Origin: Pholis gunnellus
Taxonomy: Eukaryota; Chordata; Actinopteri; Perciformes; Pholidae
Direction: 5' to 3'
NCBI GenBank assembly: GCA_910591455.2
Contig: OU342807.1
Location: forward strand, 3,183,001 to 3,247,000
Length of the DNA: 64,000 nucleotides
The translations under genes were made by a program, and so were the position numbers. A model generated the notes under the pieces. That model did no database searches, had not been told where the DNA came from, and was given only the letters and a program-made list of their open reading frames with translations. The first letter of the stretch is position 1. Each line of letters begins with the position of its first letter. This document shows, piece by piece, positions 32,413-46,800 of the stretch.

Positions 32413-35400
32413 TCTAACATGCAGAGTTGTGTGTTGAATCCTTTTGTTATTCAACACAAACCTGCACAACAGTAGAACAATAAATGCCTTTTTGGGCATT
32501 TTGTCCCAGCAGCCAAAAGAATTGACCATAAAATGAAAACTTAAACCAGTGTTTTTTTTTGTTATTCCTTTGTTTTCTTCTCACAGAGATGAATCAAACT
32601 CAAACGTGTCTCACTTGGACTCAGACCAGATCTGAACACCGAGGACTCTGCACTTGTCTTTCCGGTTTAGCGTTGGTCGCGACCCCGACGAGGAAGTGCC
32701 GACACGAGCCCGGCTCTCTGCCTGTGGGTGAAACGTTCCAGTCGTGGCTGTCAGTCCCGTCTGTCGGCCACATCGGCTGAGTTGCCTGCCCTCCAGCGTC
32801 TTCAGCCAAAACGATGAGCTGTCCTGTTTCTCACTGGATCACTCTTTTCACATCCACAATGCATGCAGGGCCCTTTTCATATAAACCCCCACCCCCCATA
32901 GAGTGCACTTGACCTTATTCACCATACATTCGTGTCCGTTTCTCCATCCGTTCATCCTCCCTGCATCACTAGAAGGTTCTTTTTTTTTTTTTTAAAGTGC
33001 TTTAAAGCAACGAGAGTCCTGCTTTTAGCTATAAAGCCCTTTTCTCCCTCTTCACCTCAAGTGTGCTGTAGTTAGCGGTTGGAGGATGCAGATACTGTCT
33101 ATCACGTCTCCCCAGGCACCTCTGTGGAGAGTCTCAGAGAGAAAGAGCTGCATAATTTAACTTCTTCATTTCACAAGCTTCACGAGCGAGCCCGAGCATC
33201 AGCCAGAGAGTATTCAGCCTTTAAACATTTCAAAGTGAATGGCCGCCGTTAAAGAAATGGAACAGTTTCTATGCGGTTAAGCGTGGATAGAGTGTTAACT
33301 TACATAGTGTCGTATTAATTGGATAATAAATTAACCGTTTAAGTCTTTTTTTTTTACACATTCAAGCCGCTGTTTACGTCAGACTTCAGTATCTTATAAA
33401 CTAAACATATAAGAATGTGTTTATTTTAGGCTTTTCAGATAAACCTGTGAATTCAGTGTTTAAACGTTGCACTTATTAAAGGTTCATTCTGGACTTCACA
33501 AACAGCAGCGAGACCCAAAAACCCCCCCAAAAAACTCATCACAAAAGTCCAACTTTCTATTTGTTTCTGAAGCTTTCAACCCCATCGTGCTGCTATTTTG
33601 TTCAGTTGCCATGGAGATGGTTATCACAGTGACCTAAGTATAGACTTCATCCATTCATCAAAACGTCTCCATGACAACTGAGCAGCTCCACGCGCCGAGC
33701 AAGGCCGTGTCAGAAAGTACGGTGGACCGTAGATGTATATTCTCAAGATACAACAAAATATATTCAAGACAAAATGAATCCAGATAACTAAAACAGGACC
33801 TCGTCCTGCCCTTCATTGTGTTGTTTTTTTCTTATTATAATATAATTATGAAAGCTTGAAACATGTTCAGACTCCAAAATCAATCTTATTCAAATATTCA
33901 AATGAAAAAAAACGGATGCCACACACACACCTGTTTTATTTTTTTACTGAAAACACTGAGCCAGTAGTCCGCTTCAGCAAAACACAGCTGGGCATGTCAA
34001 CAAATAAAACGGACAGGTAGAGATGAGTCACGGCAGATATACACACTCTGAGGCAAGGCATTGTGGGAAAATGAGGCTCATAAAACTCCCCGATACAGCA
34101 ACGCCAAATTCAGAAAACTGCTTCTGTGCAAGTGAATGAAAAAATTTTAGAATCTTTTATTTTTGTGCATGAATCATAAGGACTTCGATGATGAAAGAAC
34201 CTCTGCTGAGGACAAAATAAAATAATCTGTATCATCCTAACATTGTAGAGAAGTGACATCGTTCCCTTTTGTATTATGTTTGCCTTCAATTCCAATGAGC
34301 TGTTTGGAATCAAACAGTGTCAATATGCGCTATTTCTTTTTTTTAAATTGCATTTCTGAGGATGTTTTCTTTTCTTTGGTGTATTTTTTCTATGAACACC
34401 TGCTGAAATGTAAACAGCAGCTGTGGACATCATGTCACGTAAGAGCAACAGAAAACAGCCTCAATAGACCACAATGCAATGCAGCTCCAGGACATGTGGT
34501 GCTACGAGTATCGGGACGCGGTTCATAAGATTTAAAACGACAGCGCTCATCTAATGGTGGTCAAGGGGCATTCTGGGAAATGTAGGAAATCACTGCAGTA
34601 CTACATTCCAAAATATCTTAGGACATCTGAAAGTGATCTAACAGAATCTGAAGGTGGAGTTTTTCCTTTTTAGGAGAGACGCAAAGCAACAGGACACGGA
34701 TAATCTCTTCTGAAGTGTTAGTTGTTGATAACGAGAATGGCCGAACTATTAGAGGTCAGATGTTTCGGAGACTGTTGAATGAACAACAAAGGTACAATCC
34801 ACCAGGTTAGAGGAGTGACATCAAAAGATGAGAAAGTGACGTATGTAGTATGTTCTACTACATCTGGTCGTTTTTACCGAAGTTCAAGGTGGAAGTAGTA
34901 TGTCCCAATTAAACTCATACTGCATGCAACACTACGTACTTTTTAAGGGCCGCTGCAGTATGTCCTGAAAGTAAAGAGGAAAAGTAAACGATGTGGAACG
35001 CAGCTTTTGTGTTGTGTGGCGGTGCCACCTTCAACAGACAAATGCTAGAAAGCTGCTGTGTGGTGGGATGCACTACCAACAGGGTAATGACCCCAGGACT
35101 ATGTTTTTATAGAGGATACAGAAGAAGAAGAATGGGAATGTCAGTTTAGGCTAACTATATGTCAGTTAGCTAAAACATTCGGACAGACGATGCAACTTGT
35201 GTTAGAGTGGAATGTGAAAAAAGGATAAAGCTGCAGTTTTATGTTTGCAAGAGCCTTAGCTAACTACAGTAAGCTAGCATTAGCTCGCTAACAGCTAACT
35301 CATCCCATCATCATTTGAATTATCAGTTTAGTTTAATTCATTAACTGCACCCCTGGTAGACATATGGTGTTAAAATAACAGTTTAAAGTGCTGAAATCTA

Positions 35401-35999
35401 TTGTTGTTAGTTAGCTGAAGGCATTTTGTTAGCGTTTCAGCTGTTGCTTGCATAAGAAGCGCCACCCACCAATTAAGGGGAAGTAAAGCATAGCCTTTTA
35501 TCCAGACGCCTGAATCACCGCTCACGTGTCGGGTTCGAATGGATCCGGGTGTTGTGCTTGTTGAAGGCTGTTTCTGATGGCAGAACAGTCAGGACTTTGT
35601 GGGATGAGACTTACGCATGCTGTTCGTCAGTGGGCTAAGTGGATCTGCTAGCAACCGCAACTTCCGTGCTAACATGACATCAGTGGGACAGATCCATCTC
35701 TCACTAAGTAGTTGAGGCGAAACAAAACACCCCTTCTCGCTAAACAGAAATCCTAACGTCGAACCTAATCGCTTCAGGGAAATGAAGTGGCAATTCGGTC
35801 TTAAAATCAGGCTAAAGACAGAAACAAAACACCAGAATGTGGAGATGTTTAAGTATAAACTTTAAGATGAGAGGTTAAGATTTCATCAAATCCGTCTGCG
35901 TAAAACAAGCAAACATAGAGAAATAGAATTGAGTATTGAATTCAATTTTAAACCAATTTTTTATGTCCGACATGTCTAATATACATCTGCAATACATTA
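32413..35999. other. spacer between sp2 and socs7
   Basis: No splice-supported gene. Contains AT-rich DNA, an inverted pair of GTTGYCATGGAGA words (33605-33617 and 33666-33678), an agtatg-rich repeat (34838-35000) and a THAP-like fragment (35042-35149). The far right may be socs7 3' flank. Confidence 0.45.
35042..35149 (+). pseudogene. possible THAP-domain fragment of a P-element-like transposon
   Basis: 36-codon frame reading MLESCCVVGCTTNRVMTPGL, then CFYRGYRRRRMGMSV stop. The CxxxC start and FYR resemble the zinc-binding N-terminus of THAP domains often carried by fish transposons. Too short to function. Weak call. Confidence 0.3.
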
Positions 36000-36020
36000 G
36001 CATTGTAGCTAACATTACAA

Positions 36021-36030
36021 TTTATTTATT
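36021..36030 (-). terminator. candidate socs7 poly(A) signal
   Basis: Overlapping AATAAATAAA on the minus strand, about 1.36 kb after the socs7 stop. Confidence 0.4.
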
Positions 36031-36697
36031 TCCAGGCAGAAAAAAAACAAACCAGGTTCCCCAAAATGAGATTATAGGTCCTCCAACATGGTGACTTGCT
36101 CTCTTGCTGCCCTGCCTCTGTGTGTACATCTCTCCTGAGGGCAAATTTGTAATCCATAAACCCTCTTTTTGACAGCATGGAAAGGAAAAACAAGGAAACG
36201 GCAGCAAACAACAGTTGTACAAATTGACCAGTGCATTTTGTGTTTTTAAAAGTCCAGTTCAGTAGCTTCGGGAAATTTTGACAATGAAGTTCACAATTCT
36301 CCTTTTGTTTCAAACCGACACGTTCGGCAGGTGAGAACATGTCTGCAGTCCCTCTGAAGACGAGGCTGAGTCCTCTGCACCTGAATGTCTCAATGACTGT
36401 TTTCCCGCCGTCCAGCTGCAAACACTCGTCCCTCTTTTTTGTTAGTCCAAGTCAAGAGAGAGGCCGGTCCATCCGAGTCCAGCTGGAGACCCAGAAGCAT
36501 CCAGGGACTGTGATTGGCTGATGCTGGAAGACTGGCAGACCAGTACAGTAGCAGTCCTCCATACAGAAACCTGGGCAGAGGTACAGGGTTTAAAGTTAAG
36601 GCTGCTTTTACATGTTATCAGATATATTAGGAAAACAAAATGTCATATGAATTCATCGTTATAGTCACATGATTAACTACATATTCCCTTTCACCCG

Positions 36698-37176
36698 TAG
36701 ACTGTATATAAGACGTAGTCATCGTGACGTCACTCTTTGGTTTGTGAACAGATGTTTTGAAGCGTCAAGTTCGGCGATTTCGCCGTCGCCATCGCAAACC
36801 AATGAAGTTACCATATTTGGAATGCAGAGGAGTGATGTAGAGACGACGTATACGTCTCTGGTAGAGACCTGTCAATCACAGTAAGCCCCGCCCTAAAGCA
36901 TCCCCTGCTTTATGGTCTGTTTGACTCTAAATGGACCATCATTTACTAAATGAATATCATGCTGTATTGAAGAAGACTTGAAACTAGAGATTGAGACCAT
37001 AAACTCATGTTTACAATGTTTACTGAGGTAATAAATCACGAGAGAAGTAGAGTCATTTTCTCATAGACTTCTATACAACCAGAGGAGTCGCCCCCTGGTG
37101 GTCAGTAGAGAGAATGCAGGTTTTAAGATATTGGCTTTACTCGGCAGAACCGGAGGTTACTGCCTGGTCATTATGT
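36698..37176 (-). mobile_element. interspersed repeat family R1, copy B
   Basis: Near full-length copy, inverted relative to copy A. Ends cagaaccggaggttactgcc. If socs7 transcripts end at about 36020, this copy is part of the socs7 3' UTR. Confidence 0.8.
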
Positions 37177-37303
37177 TAATGTCACTTGTGTTTTTGTGCT
37201 TTCATAGAGCCGACTATAGCACAGCAGACCAGAAGGAACGGTATGATTTTTAAAAGGAAGTGGGGACCTCTAAGACGATGAAGAAGAGAGGCATTCAAAT
37301 TCA

Positions 37304-37306
<3 letters not shown>

Positions 37307-37336
<30 letters not shown>
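37307..37336. repeat. (TA)n microsatellite in socs7 3' UTR
   Basis: About 15 TA units just after the socs7 stop codon on the minus strand. Confidence 0.9.
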
Positions 37337-37340
<4 letters not shown>

Positions 37341-37385
37341 CAAACTCCCAACCAACACTCACTTGAGCTGAGAAGATCTCTGCTG

Positions 37386-37506
37386 CTACGTCTGCGACAC
37401 GGCCTCTTGCGCTGCTCCCACCACCCTCCGGATGCTCTTGATTGACAGGTACGTCTCCTCCTCGGGGTCGTAGTAATAAAACTTACTCAGGTAGGATATT
37501 AGCGGT
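37386..37506 (-). CDS. socs7: socs7 coding exon 9 (C-terminus)
   Basis: Encodes PLISYLSKFYYYDPEEETYL, then SIKSIRRVVGAAQEAVSQT and TAG (37388-37386). The last 20 or so residues differ from human. Confidence 0.92.
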
Positions 37507-38066
37507 CTGGAGAGAAGTGACGACAAACACGGGAAAAACAAAGTCAGCAATCAAGCCAAGTGTCCCTGTGTTTGTCATATTAGTACATTTTGTACTGTGA
37601 AATGACAAATCACTCAACATAGCATATGCTATGAGTGTTAGCATTTAGACAACACAATTATCTTTAAACTAACAAACCTTCTGTGGCACAATACAAAGTT
37701 AAAAGTGAGAGCCTACAGAATCAACTTAATAAGGTTAATTGTGAGCAAAGAGCGTCATGTTTGATCTCATACAGCGAGACCAAAAGTCCTTTCAGTATCA
37801 AAGAGGCGGAGGCAGACTGTGGATGACTCCTCGGAAGTCCTGACACAGTGGGAATGCGAGCTTTTAAATGGTTAAACATTAGTTTAAGTGTATATTTTGA
37901 GCAGGCGGAGCATCTGAATGGAGTACCTGGGCAGTGGAAGCTCCTGGATGTGGTCGATGCGGACCATTTGTCGGATGCAGAAGCGACAGAGATGTTGCAG
38001 TGACTTCACGTTGCTGAAGCGAGACACGGGATACAGCAGCTGAACCGGGGTGGGAGGAAGCCCTGC

Positions 38067-38118
<52 letters not shown>

Positions 38119-39928
38119 TTTCCGGGTTAAAGGATGAAGCAGGTGTTTCTCTATATGTGGTGTTTATAGTGGAGTAAAAAATTACAGTATTCGCCTGGAG
38201 ACACATGCAAAATTTATTTTCAGTCCTACTTACGTTGAGGATAAACTCCACACATATAGATGCATTCTCACAATCATAAATGATGCTCGGGCTGCATGCA
38301 GACATACAGACAGAGTCTCTCAAAGCACTTCTCACTAAGTGGCAGCAACCACATCCATTTTTGATCGACTAGGGGGCTGCGTGCAGATATATATGACCCA
38401 TATTTTTACCTGGGACTCTGGAGCGGAGGAAGTAGAGGAATTTGCCGTTCTTGGAGTGCATGATGGCTCGCTCGATGAACTCCACCACCGAGTGGCAGCG
38501 GTCCTCAAACTTCGGGTGACACCACAAGCTGAACGTCCCTGGAGAAGCATTTTCAACATAGATAAAATCATAAACCACATTAATTATGAAACGTTGTATA
38601 GTTACAGTAAACGCGCAAGACCATCCGGTACAAGCTAGCCGCCTCTAATCGGCCTCTACGTTTTTTCAGGATGGTGTGCAACAATTAAACGATTCAGCTT
38701 TGCAACAGTAGAGCTGTTTTTTTAATTAAAGTGTTTATGGAAACTGAATAAATAACAAAATATGCACATTCGGCACATGCTTTTCTCTGGACAGCATCTA
38801 AACACAGCTCCCTATGGATGGCCACATCGACCCTAATCCAGCGAGTAGATGTCAAGCTACTTCGCTGAACGAGCGATAACTTTGACCCGATGACGGCATC
38901 CGGGGGAAAGTCAGAAGTTCACCAAAGTCAGCGGAATTTATCCTCCAGGGACCTTGAATGTATGTTGCAAAAATTCCACAGCAATCCATCTAATAGCTGT
39001 CAAGATGTTCCACTCCGAATCACCGGGATTCGTCCTGAGGGGACTTTGAATAACTGAATCAAAATTTAATAGCAAAAAAACCTGCCTAAAATGAATGTTT
39101 CGTATAGAATGTTCCTCTCTAAAGATGCTTAAAAGACTATTTAATTGTTGTCTTGTAATGACTTTCTGTATGTGTTATTGTCCTTGTATTGCTTGTTTCA
39201 GGTTTTATATTATATCTCTAGTTGTTTCACTCATGTAGCATTACTGTTGTTGAGGAGTTAAAGCAATATCCCCTAAACAACACACACTCGCACTCACACA
39301 CAAACACACTCATACACACAACCACACATTTATCTTTTGTTGTTGTTGATAATGTATTGTTATTGTTGTTATTATATATATCATATCTTGTAAAAATACT
39401 TTGTAAATAATAATATTACGTCGTCATATCTTATGTAAATGTTGCGTTCTCTATAATATTGTGAAATTGTAATATTATACAGGTGGAGGCTTCAAATAAG
39501 CCCAGTGGGCTTTCTGCCTCTTCCTGCACTGTGACATTATGTATCTCTGTTGTATCTGTATTTCATTATTAAATTGTGCAAAATAAACTAAACTTAACTA
39601 GGAATTTCAGAATAAAAGCCTCTAATTTGGTCAGAAAGCCTGCGATCTACAAACGGCCGATCTGCGGTGACACACGTGCAGAGTGAATAACAGACGCCTC
39701 TGAATAAGATGCTGCGTGTGGTTGTTGACTTCCTGTTGACTGCTCGGTGGTTGTTTATCTGCCCTCGATTCCCGTCAGGCCCCGATGCGTTCATGCACAC
39801 ATCATCGCGTTGATGTGGATGTGTTGTGTCAGTCGGGGCTGGATGCCTGAATAATGAATGTTTTTTCCAGGCATGACTCTATAGCTTTATTATGGTGACT
39901 CATTAATATAGAGCCTTGTTTATGTATG

Positions 39929-39998
<70 letters not shown>

Positions 39999-42900
39999 TA
40001 CACATGTATCTTTCATGAGTCACCTTGGTAGTTTGTCACACGTGTGCAAACATACATGCGGTGTCGTAGTGTGACCTTATTGGATCTCGACAACGTCATG
40101 TTTGAGATTATTTTGATGTATCTGTGCTCTGTTGTTTCTTTATGAGCCGTTTTGATGTCCTATTGTTATGTTCTTGTTCTTGTTGCTGTGTGAACAATGT
40201 GTTTATGGATACAGACACTGCCACACACTCGCAGCAGGTCATAAGTGATAATTGAGAGGAATTATTTTTGTACAAGTCTAAACATTGTTTTTAGGGGGAA
40301 AATGCTGCAGAGTATAAAATTCCGGAATTATCATGTAAGAAAGAAAATCATATCATTAATTATTTTGGCCAGGAGAATCGTGACAGGAAATATTCATATT
40401 GTCCTATTGTCTATTTTGTGTGTGTGTGTGTACTTGTACAGCAATCTTTGTGAGGACCTATTTGAGTTTCAGACCTTCATGATGAGGACATGTTTGTCAA
40501 GTGAGGACATGTCAGCCGGTCTTTATTTCAAAAGGCTTGTTTGAGGGCTCAGACCTGATCTTTAAGGGTTTAGGTTTAGGTTAGGGTCGGATATTTATGT
40601 GATGGGTCAGGGAATGCATTATGTTAACGAGTGTCTTTGAGGGAGGACATTTACGTGAATGAGGACATTTGATCTGGTCCTTGGTTTTAGGTTATACATT
40701 TAGAGGTATATATTTTTTTATATGTATATACCTACATACACATATATTACTGTATACTCCTTAATATTTACTTATAATTCAGTTTTCCTCCTTATTGCTT
40801 CCTTCGTTGCCACTTGTCTATAGTTTGTTCTAATTCATTGTCTATTTTATTGTTTGTATTCTATTCTAATTAAAATATTTAGAACATCTGTGTATGTGCG
40901 TAGCGTGGAGGGGGCTAAAGTGTGTAATGACATAATAATAATAAAACATGGAGTCCTTAAATAATTAGGTTTAGGGTCAGGATTAGTTTGAGGGTAAAGG
41001 TCAGGCAGGTGGCTGTGATGTTTGGGTTAAACTATAACAGTTAAACTAATATGAATTGCATCATCTGCACGCCTGCAAGTGTCTGCAGCTGAAAATCTAG
41101 AACTGTACAGACCACGAGTGAACACATTCATCTGTGAGGATATCCGCAATATAGTATAAACATGTGTGTGTGTGTGTGTGTGTGTGTCTCACCTCGGTAA
41201 TGCTCCATGCGTGTGTGGTGTGTGACTCCCTGCGACCTGAAGCTGAGGCTCAGGATGTATCGGGGGTCTGAACTGTCTCGGACCAGGAAGGATCCGTCCG
41301 GTTTCCCCTTCAGCTTCATCTCTGCGTCCTCCCAGTTCATCGGACCCCAGTACCAGCCACACTGGGGAGAAACCAAACAAGAACCTTCAGGAAACCCTGC
41401 GAGAAACAAGACTCAAAAAGGATTTTAGGTTCAAACTTTTAGCCGACTGATGTTATACTCCTTTAAATAATCCCGTGAAGGCCTCATTGGGTGGAACTCT
41501 TGTCTCAAAAAAGTATAGATTGCAAGTCTCCTTCACAAAATAATCAAAGGCACACAGTCGGGTTTGTGTAGAATTAAAATGCCTTTATCTGTTTTTGTCC
41601 AAACAGCTTGAATAACAAAATAAAATGTTTGATGAATAAATCTGTGTCATATACTGTATTCCTCTGCTTTCCTGTTGTGTTTATGTTCCATCTTTAATCC
41701 TTAATGTTTCAGTGTGAATGGAATATGACAGACTGAACACTTATGTGCCATCTTTGTTTACCTTTTTTGCTTTATGTCTCCGGCTTCAAAGCTTACACTG
41801 TTAACCCGTGTTTGACGTCATATTGCTATGAATTGTGGGTAATTCCCTTCGGCAAAGTCTGCATCTAATGCTGACTCATAGAAAGGGTTCATAGAGGACT
41901 CAAAATGTCTGTGAGAGCCTCAAACACTCGATGATTTGACAGAACTAAACCCTCACCGACTTTGCAAGAGTGTGCCTTAAAATCTTATTTTTTGCATTTT
42001 TTTATGTTTTTTGATCAAATATTAATAAATTAAATGAGAAAATAATCAATAATCAAGATTCATATAATGAAAATAATCATGAGTTCAGAAGATGCACAGT
42101 GCAACATGCTCCACCCCTATAATAATATATACATATATGATAACGTGTGAACGTAGGAAATGAAATCATCAGGAAAAAATCTTTTTTTAGGGGTCTTACC
42201 TTCTCCAGTTCTCTCAGACTGGCGGTGAAGTTGCTGGCTTCAGATCGTCGCAGGGCACACAACATGGGGGGCGGGGCATGTCTGGAAGGGGGCGGAGCAT
42301 TAGCCGGTGACGGGGTCGAATGAGGGAGGGCCCGAAGGAAGGCGTCTAAATCAGAGGAAGAATGTCAGAGAACATTTAAAGGTGACCAGAAATTCAAAAT
42401 CTTTCTTTTCTTTTTTTTTATTTTAGTGTCAGAAAAAAAATAATACTATAACAATGCCACAGCTGCATACATTCTTGCATCTATTTTCCACCATATTTAG
42501 ACGTATTTGTGGAAACTTTGAGGACATTAAGCGCGTATTTAACATTAACAACCCCAGCTGGTTGACTTAAAGTGATATTAGGAGCAACTTTAATGCCGAC
42601 CCACTCACATGCAGTATTGCACTAATCATTAATCAATCAATAACACTTATGTATGGTGTGCTATCACGGCACACAAAATAAATAAAATGTGAAGTTCTTC
42701 TTATTTGTATTTACAGTTTTCCACAAACCAATACAAATGCTAATACAAATGATACATTTATTTCTTAACACAATTCTAATTGCAGTTAGATTTTTTGAAA
42801 ACAGCTCATATGAACATAAATACATTTAGTGCATTAAAATGAGAGCGTGGAAGAGACGACTGGTGACTTTTCCCATCAGCTCGTTGCTTCGTGATAAACA

Positions 42901-43815
42901 TCTCGGAGGTAAATGATCCATCGATTGTTCCATCTGCTACACCAGAGACTCTGTTTGCTTCGTTTGCTCCACAGCGGCGCTCACTTCCTGCTCAGCGCCA
43001 GGAAGCGATGGAGTAGATTCAACGAAACGTCTTACCATTGAGGCTGAGACTGTGCTGGATGGTGGCGTGGGAGGGAAGAGGAGGAGGAGGGAGAGGCAGG
43101 GGGAGGGACTGCAGGGAGGCGCCCATGACACTCACTAGGAAAGGCCCAGGCTGAGGCCCGGCTATGTCATCTGGAGGAAGGACAGGAAGGGAAGGAAGGA
43201 AGGAAACAAGAGCAGGATAAGTGTGGGATGGAAGGAAGGAGGTAAGACAGGAAGGAAAGGAGAAAGCAAGGAGGGAAAGAAGGAAGGAAAGAGGGAAGGA
43301 TACAAGGGCAGGTGAGGAGAGGGATGGAAGGAAGGAGGTAGGATAGCAAGGAAAGGAGAAAACAAGGTAAAAGGGAAGGAGGTAGGACAGGAAATAAGGG
43401 CAAAAGCAAGGAAGGATGGTAGGAAGGAGGGAAGGATAAAAGGGCAGGAGAGGTGATGATGGAAGGTAGGAGGTAAGACAAAGAAAGTTTCAAGAGGGGA
43501 GGAAAGAAGTAGAGACAAAAGGAAGGAAAGATAAACAAAGGAAGGAAGGAAGGAAGGATAGAGCTTTTCAGCACCATCAGACAGGAAGCCTCAGACCACC
43601 AAATTAAAAGACTTCACCTCTTTCTTAATATTGAACAATAAATATTCCTCTATTTTACGGGTTTACTCAGTTTCTCTATTTGTAACGTCAACAAATATCA
43701 CGAAAAGACCAAAAGCAACGTAATGTATCTAATATCGTCAAAAAACACACCAGTGAGCCTCACTGTTGTTCCTTTATCAATACTAACACACACGCTGTAG
43801 TTTATTTTAACTCAA

Positions 43816-43853
<38 letters not shown>

Positions 43854-46800
43854 CGTCCTGCTGCCACAAATATTCACTAGAGCACCAAATGAATCCGCCG
43901 CTGAAAATAGTCCCTAAACAAATGCATGATTTCCTCCTGTATGTTTGATAAAAACTACAGTGACCTGTTTTTTTTTTTTTAAATGAAACTATACACAATC
44001 AGGGAGGGGTGGTCGGAACGTATTGAGACTAACACATTGTCGGTTTTTGGTCTTTTTGTGGCATTTTGTAGACGGCAACAGAAATATATAATATTTCCGA
44101 CCTTTTCTTTTAAAGCAAACCCAGAGGATGCTCAAGTCAGCTGCATATGTGGGTCAGAAAATAACACCAGGCTCGGAGCAAAGATATGCATTTGAAAGGT
44201 CAGAGAAATTAGACAAAAAGGGCCCTGACATCCAGGAATATCACTCTTTACATTTCACAATGTTTCCAATAAACCTCTCGTCCCATATTCATGCATTAGT
44301 CTCCCATCGATTGGTGGGGGCCTCTGATTTGGAGGTTTGGTTCTTGTGCATTTGCTGTCGCTGTCCCTCAAACAACAAACAATTAAATTAAAGCTCACCA
44401 ATTGAGTCATTGCTCTCAGATTTTAAATTAAATCTGCACTTTGTGACCTTTCAAAGCCGACCCAATCAGATTACAGCAGATTGCAAAAACTTGTCTGTGT
44501 GTGTTTTTCCAGAAACAAAATTGATCAGTAAGAATATGACCAAGAGGAGCCTCCTTTACATCTAAACGTAGAGAGGCTCTGTAATGTTTGGCTTAAACTG
44601 CTCTCTTGCCACCACATTGTATCCTTTTTATGTGTCTGTAGAAGGAAACGAGATGAGGAGAGAAACAGAAGAAGAGACAGACAGGAGGGAGAGAAAAGTA
44701 CCTAACAAACTGAGACTTCGGCGTGGAGGAGGGGGAGGCGTGGGAGGGTGTGGCGTGTTCGCCCCTCGCCGCGAGATATCCACATCCACCAGGGAAACTG
44801 TCTCACCTGAAGCCGGGGGACGAAGTAACAGAGGAGGAGGAAAGGAAGAAATAGGAAAAGTGAATTAAAGACAGTAAGTACAGAAAGTACTGCGGGTTTG
44901 TGTTTCTGTGTTGTTTTTTCGTCCGTGCCGCAGAAGTGCTATTAAAGCTGCACCGAGCAGGCAGGATGTTTATGGAAAATTACACCCAGCTAATCAGCCT
45001 AAATCACCGCAATGAAGAAGAGCGGCCCAGCCCGGCTAATTGAGGCGCTGCAGATTCACAGTTCACAGATATTCTGCAGTTTTGGGGATGTTTCACTGGC
45101 AGCGAAAAAGAAACACATTGAAGCATTAGAGCCAAATCCAGCAGGGAAAGCTGGACTCTTTAGATCTCTTCCTCCAGCATCTTGTTTTTGGGTGGGGGTT
45201 GTGAAACATCACAGACCGGCTGGTACGACACCAGCACGCTTCTGCACAGGACCCCGAGATTTCTTTTAAAACACATCATCACCCGCATGGTGCAGCTTTA
45301 ATGTTTCTGTTTTAATTGGTGGTTCATTAAACTACAAAAAACCATCACATTCAAGGAGTGGATTTTTTTTGCGAAACTGAAATCCACGAGCAATGTGGGA
45401 CTCCAGAGCGTACTTCTGAAGCCCTGCGGACGTTGTGGGGACGATTCTCATAAAGTCAGCTGAATAATGTTTTAGCCAACTGAGCTGCAGACCTCCTCGC
45501 CCTTCTCACCCACAGGCCTTTGTGTCTCGTCTTATCTGGTGCACCAGTTATAGCGTCTGACTGGTGAGAACAGCTAAAGGTCTCAGCTTTAGAAATACCA
45601 CAAATGCTCAGAAGTAGAAAGCTGAAGTTAGGAACTCCACCACGGTCACATGACTGCACATCTCCACCACTAAGCTGAAGGAGGACTGGTGTTCTAGTGA
45701 GGACGTTTGCTCGTCTCCTTTAGACTCTTTTTCAAGACACGTAAAGCTTTAAATTCACCAGAGGGGCTTTACTGACATAGAGCAAAACCTTAAAATCTCT
45801 TAAAGACCTTATTTCAAGCATCTAAACAAAAACCCATAAAAAAAAAAAACTACATTGATTTGAACCGGAAGTGCAAAAATGCTGACTCATCCTCAATGCT
45901 GACTCATCGCACCAATGTTACCATGGGAACATTGAACAAAATGCTGATGAAAAGCCGATCGATCACCTTTTTCGTTTAAGGAAAGCATGAAGCTGTGTCT
46001 AGTATGAAGATGTAGAGATGGAGAGCCGGGTCGGCTGGGACGACACCAAAGAACCTTCAAGTACTCAAAGACTTGAAGATCATTTGATCCCTGAACAGAT
46101 ACAGCGATCTGCTAACAATTAATTAAGAGACAAACACACATGAAAGGCACAATTTTTGCTTAAATAAATGAGTGCTTTTCCCCCAAAATTCTGTCTCCGC
46201 GGTTCAGTTGGAATATATCATTAAAATTGAAAGAATGACAGTGTTCATTTGAACACATTATATTCACAATGTCACTTGATCACAAATCTCTTTGAGAAAA
46301 AGAAAACATTGGATGAAATTGTTACATTTTGATACATTACTGAGTTTATGGAATTTGGTCAAAGATTGTTTCTGACTTGCAGCCACTTGAGTGAACATTC
46401 ACTCCTCCAGTGGATCTTATTCAATTAGAAAGAAAAGTCTTTGTCTTGTTTTTATTTGCTTTTTTGTAACAAGATTTGCAACAAAGACTAAAAACAATAC
46501 TGTCCCAACCGTCACTTTGTGTACTCGTGTACCAACAAAGACTCAGACAACGAGCATCAACCGATAGGGAAGAAGATAAGCTTTCCACCATTATGCTTCT
46601 TCGTAACTAAACGTTATACGTTATGCTCAAAGAAAAGTAGCAAAAGAGCCATAATTTGACTTTAACACGCTGTAGGTTTCAAAACTGTGAATAAAATGTG
46701 AGGAATAGTAAGAAGGTCTCCGCTTTGAGGATGTGGCTGAGTATCGCGGTGAATCATATGGGGCGTTAGTTACGTTCTCATTTGGTAAAAAGACGTTCTC

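Noticed and set aside
43162..43577. Long minus-strand ORFs rich in Phe/Pro/Ser
   Set aside because: Translation of the GGAA-type simple repeat; no domain and no splice logic.
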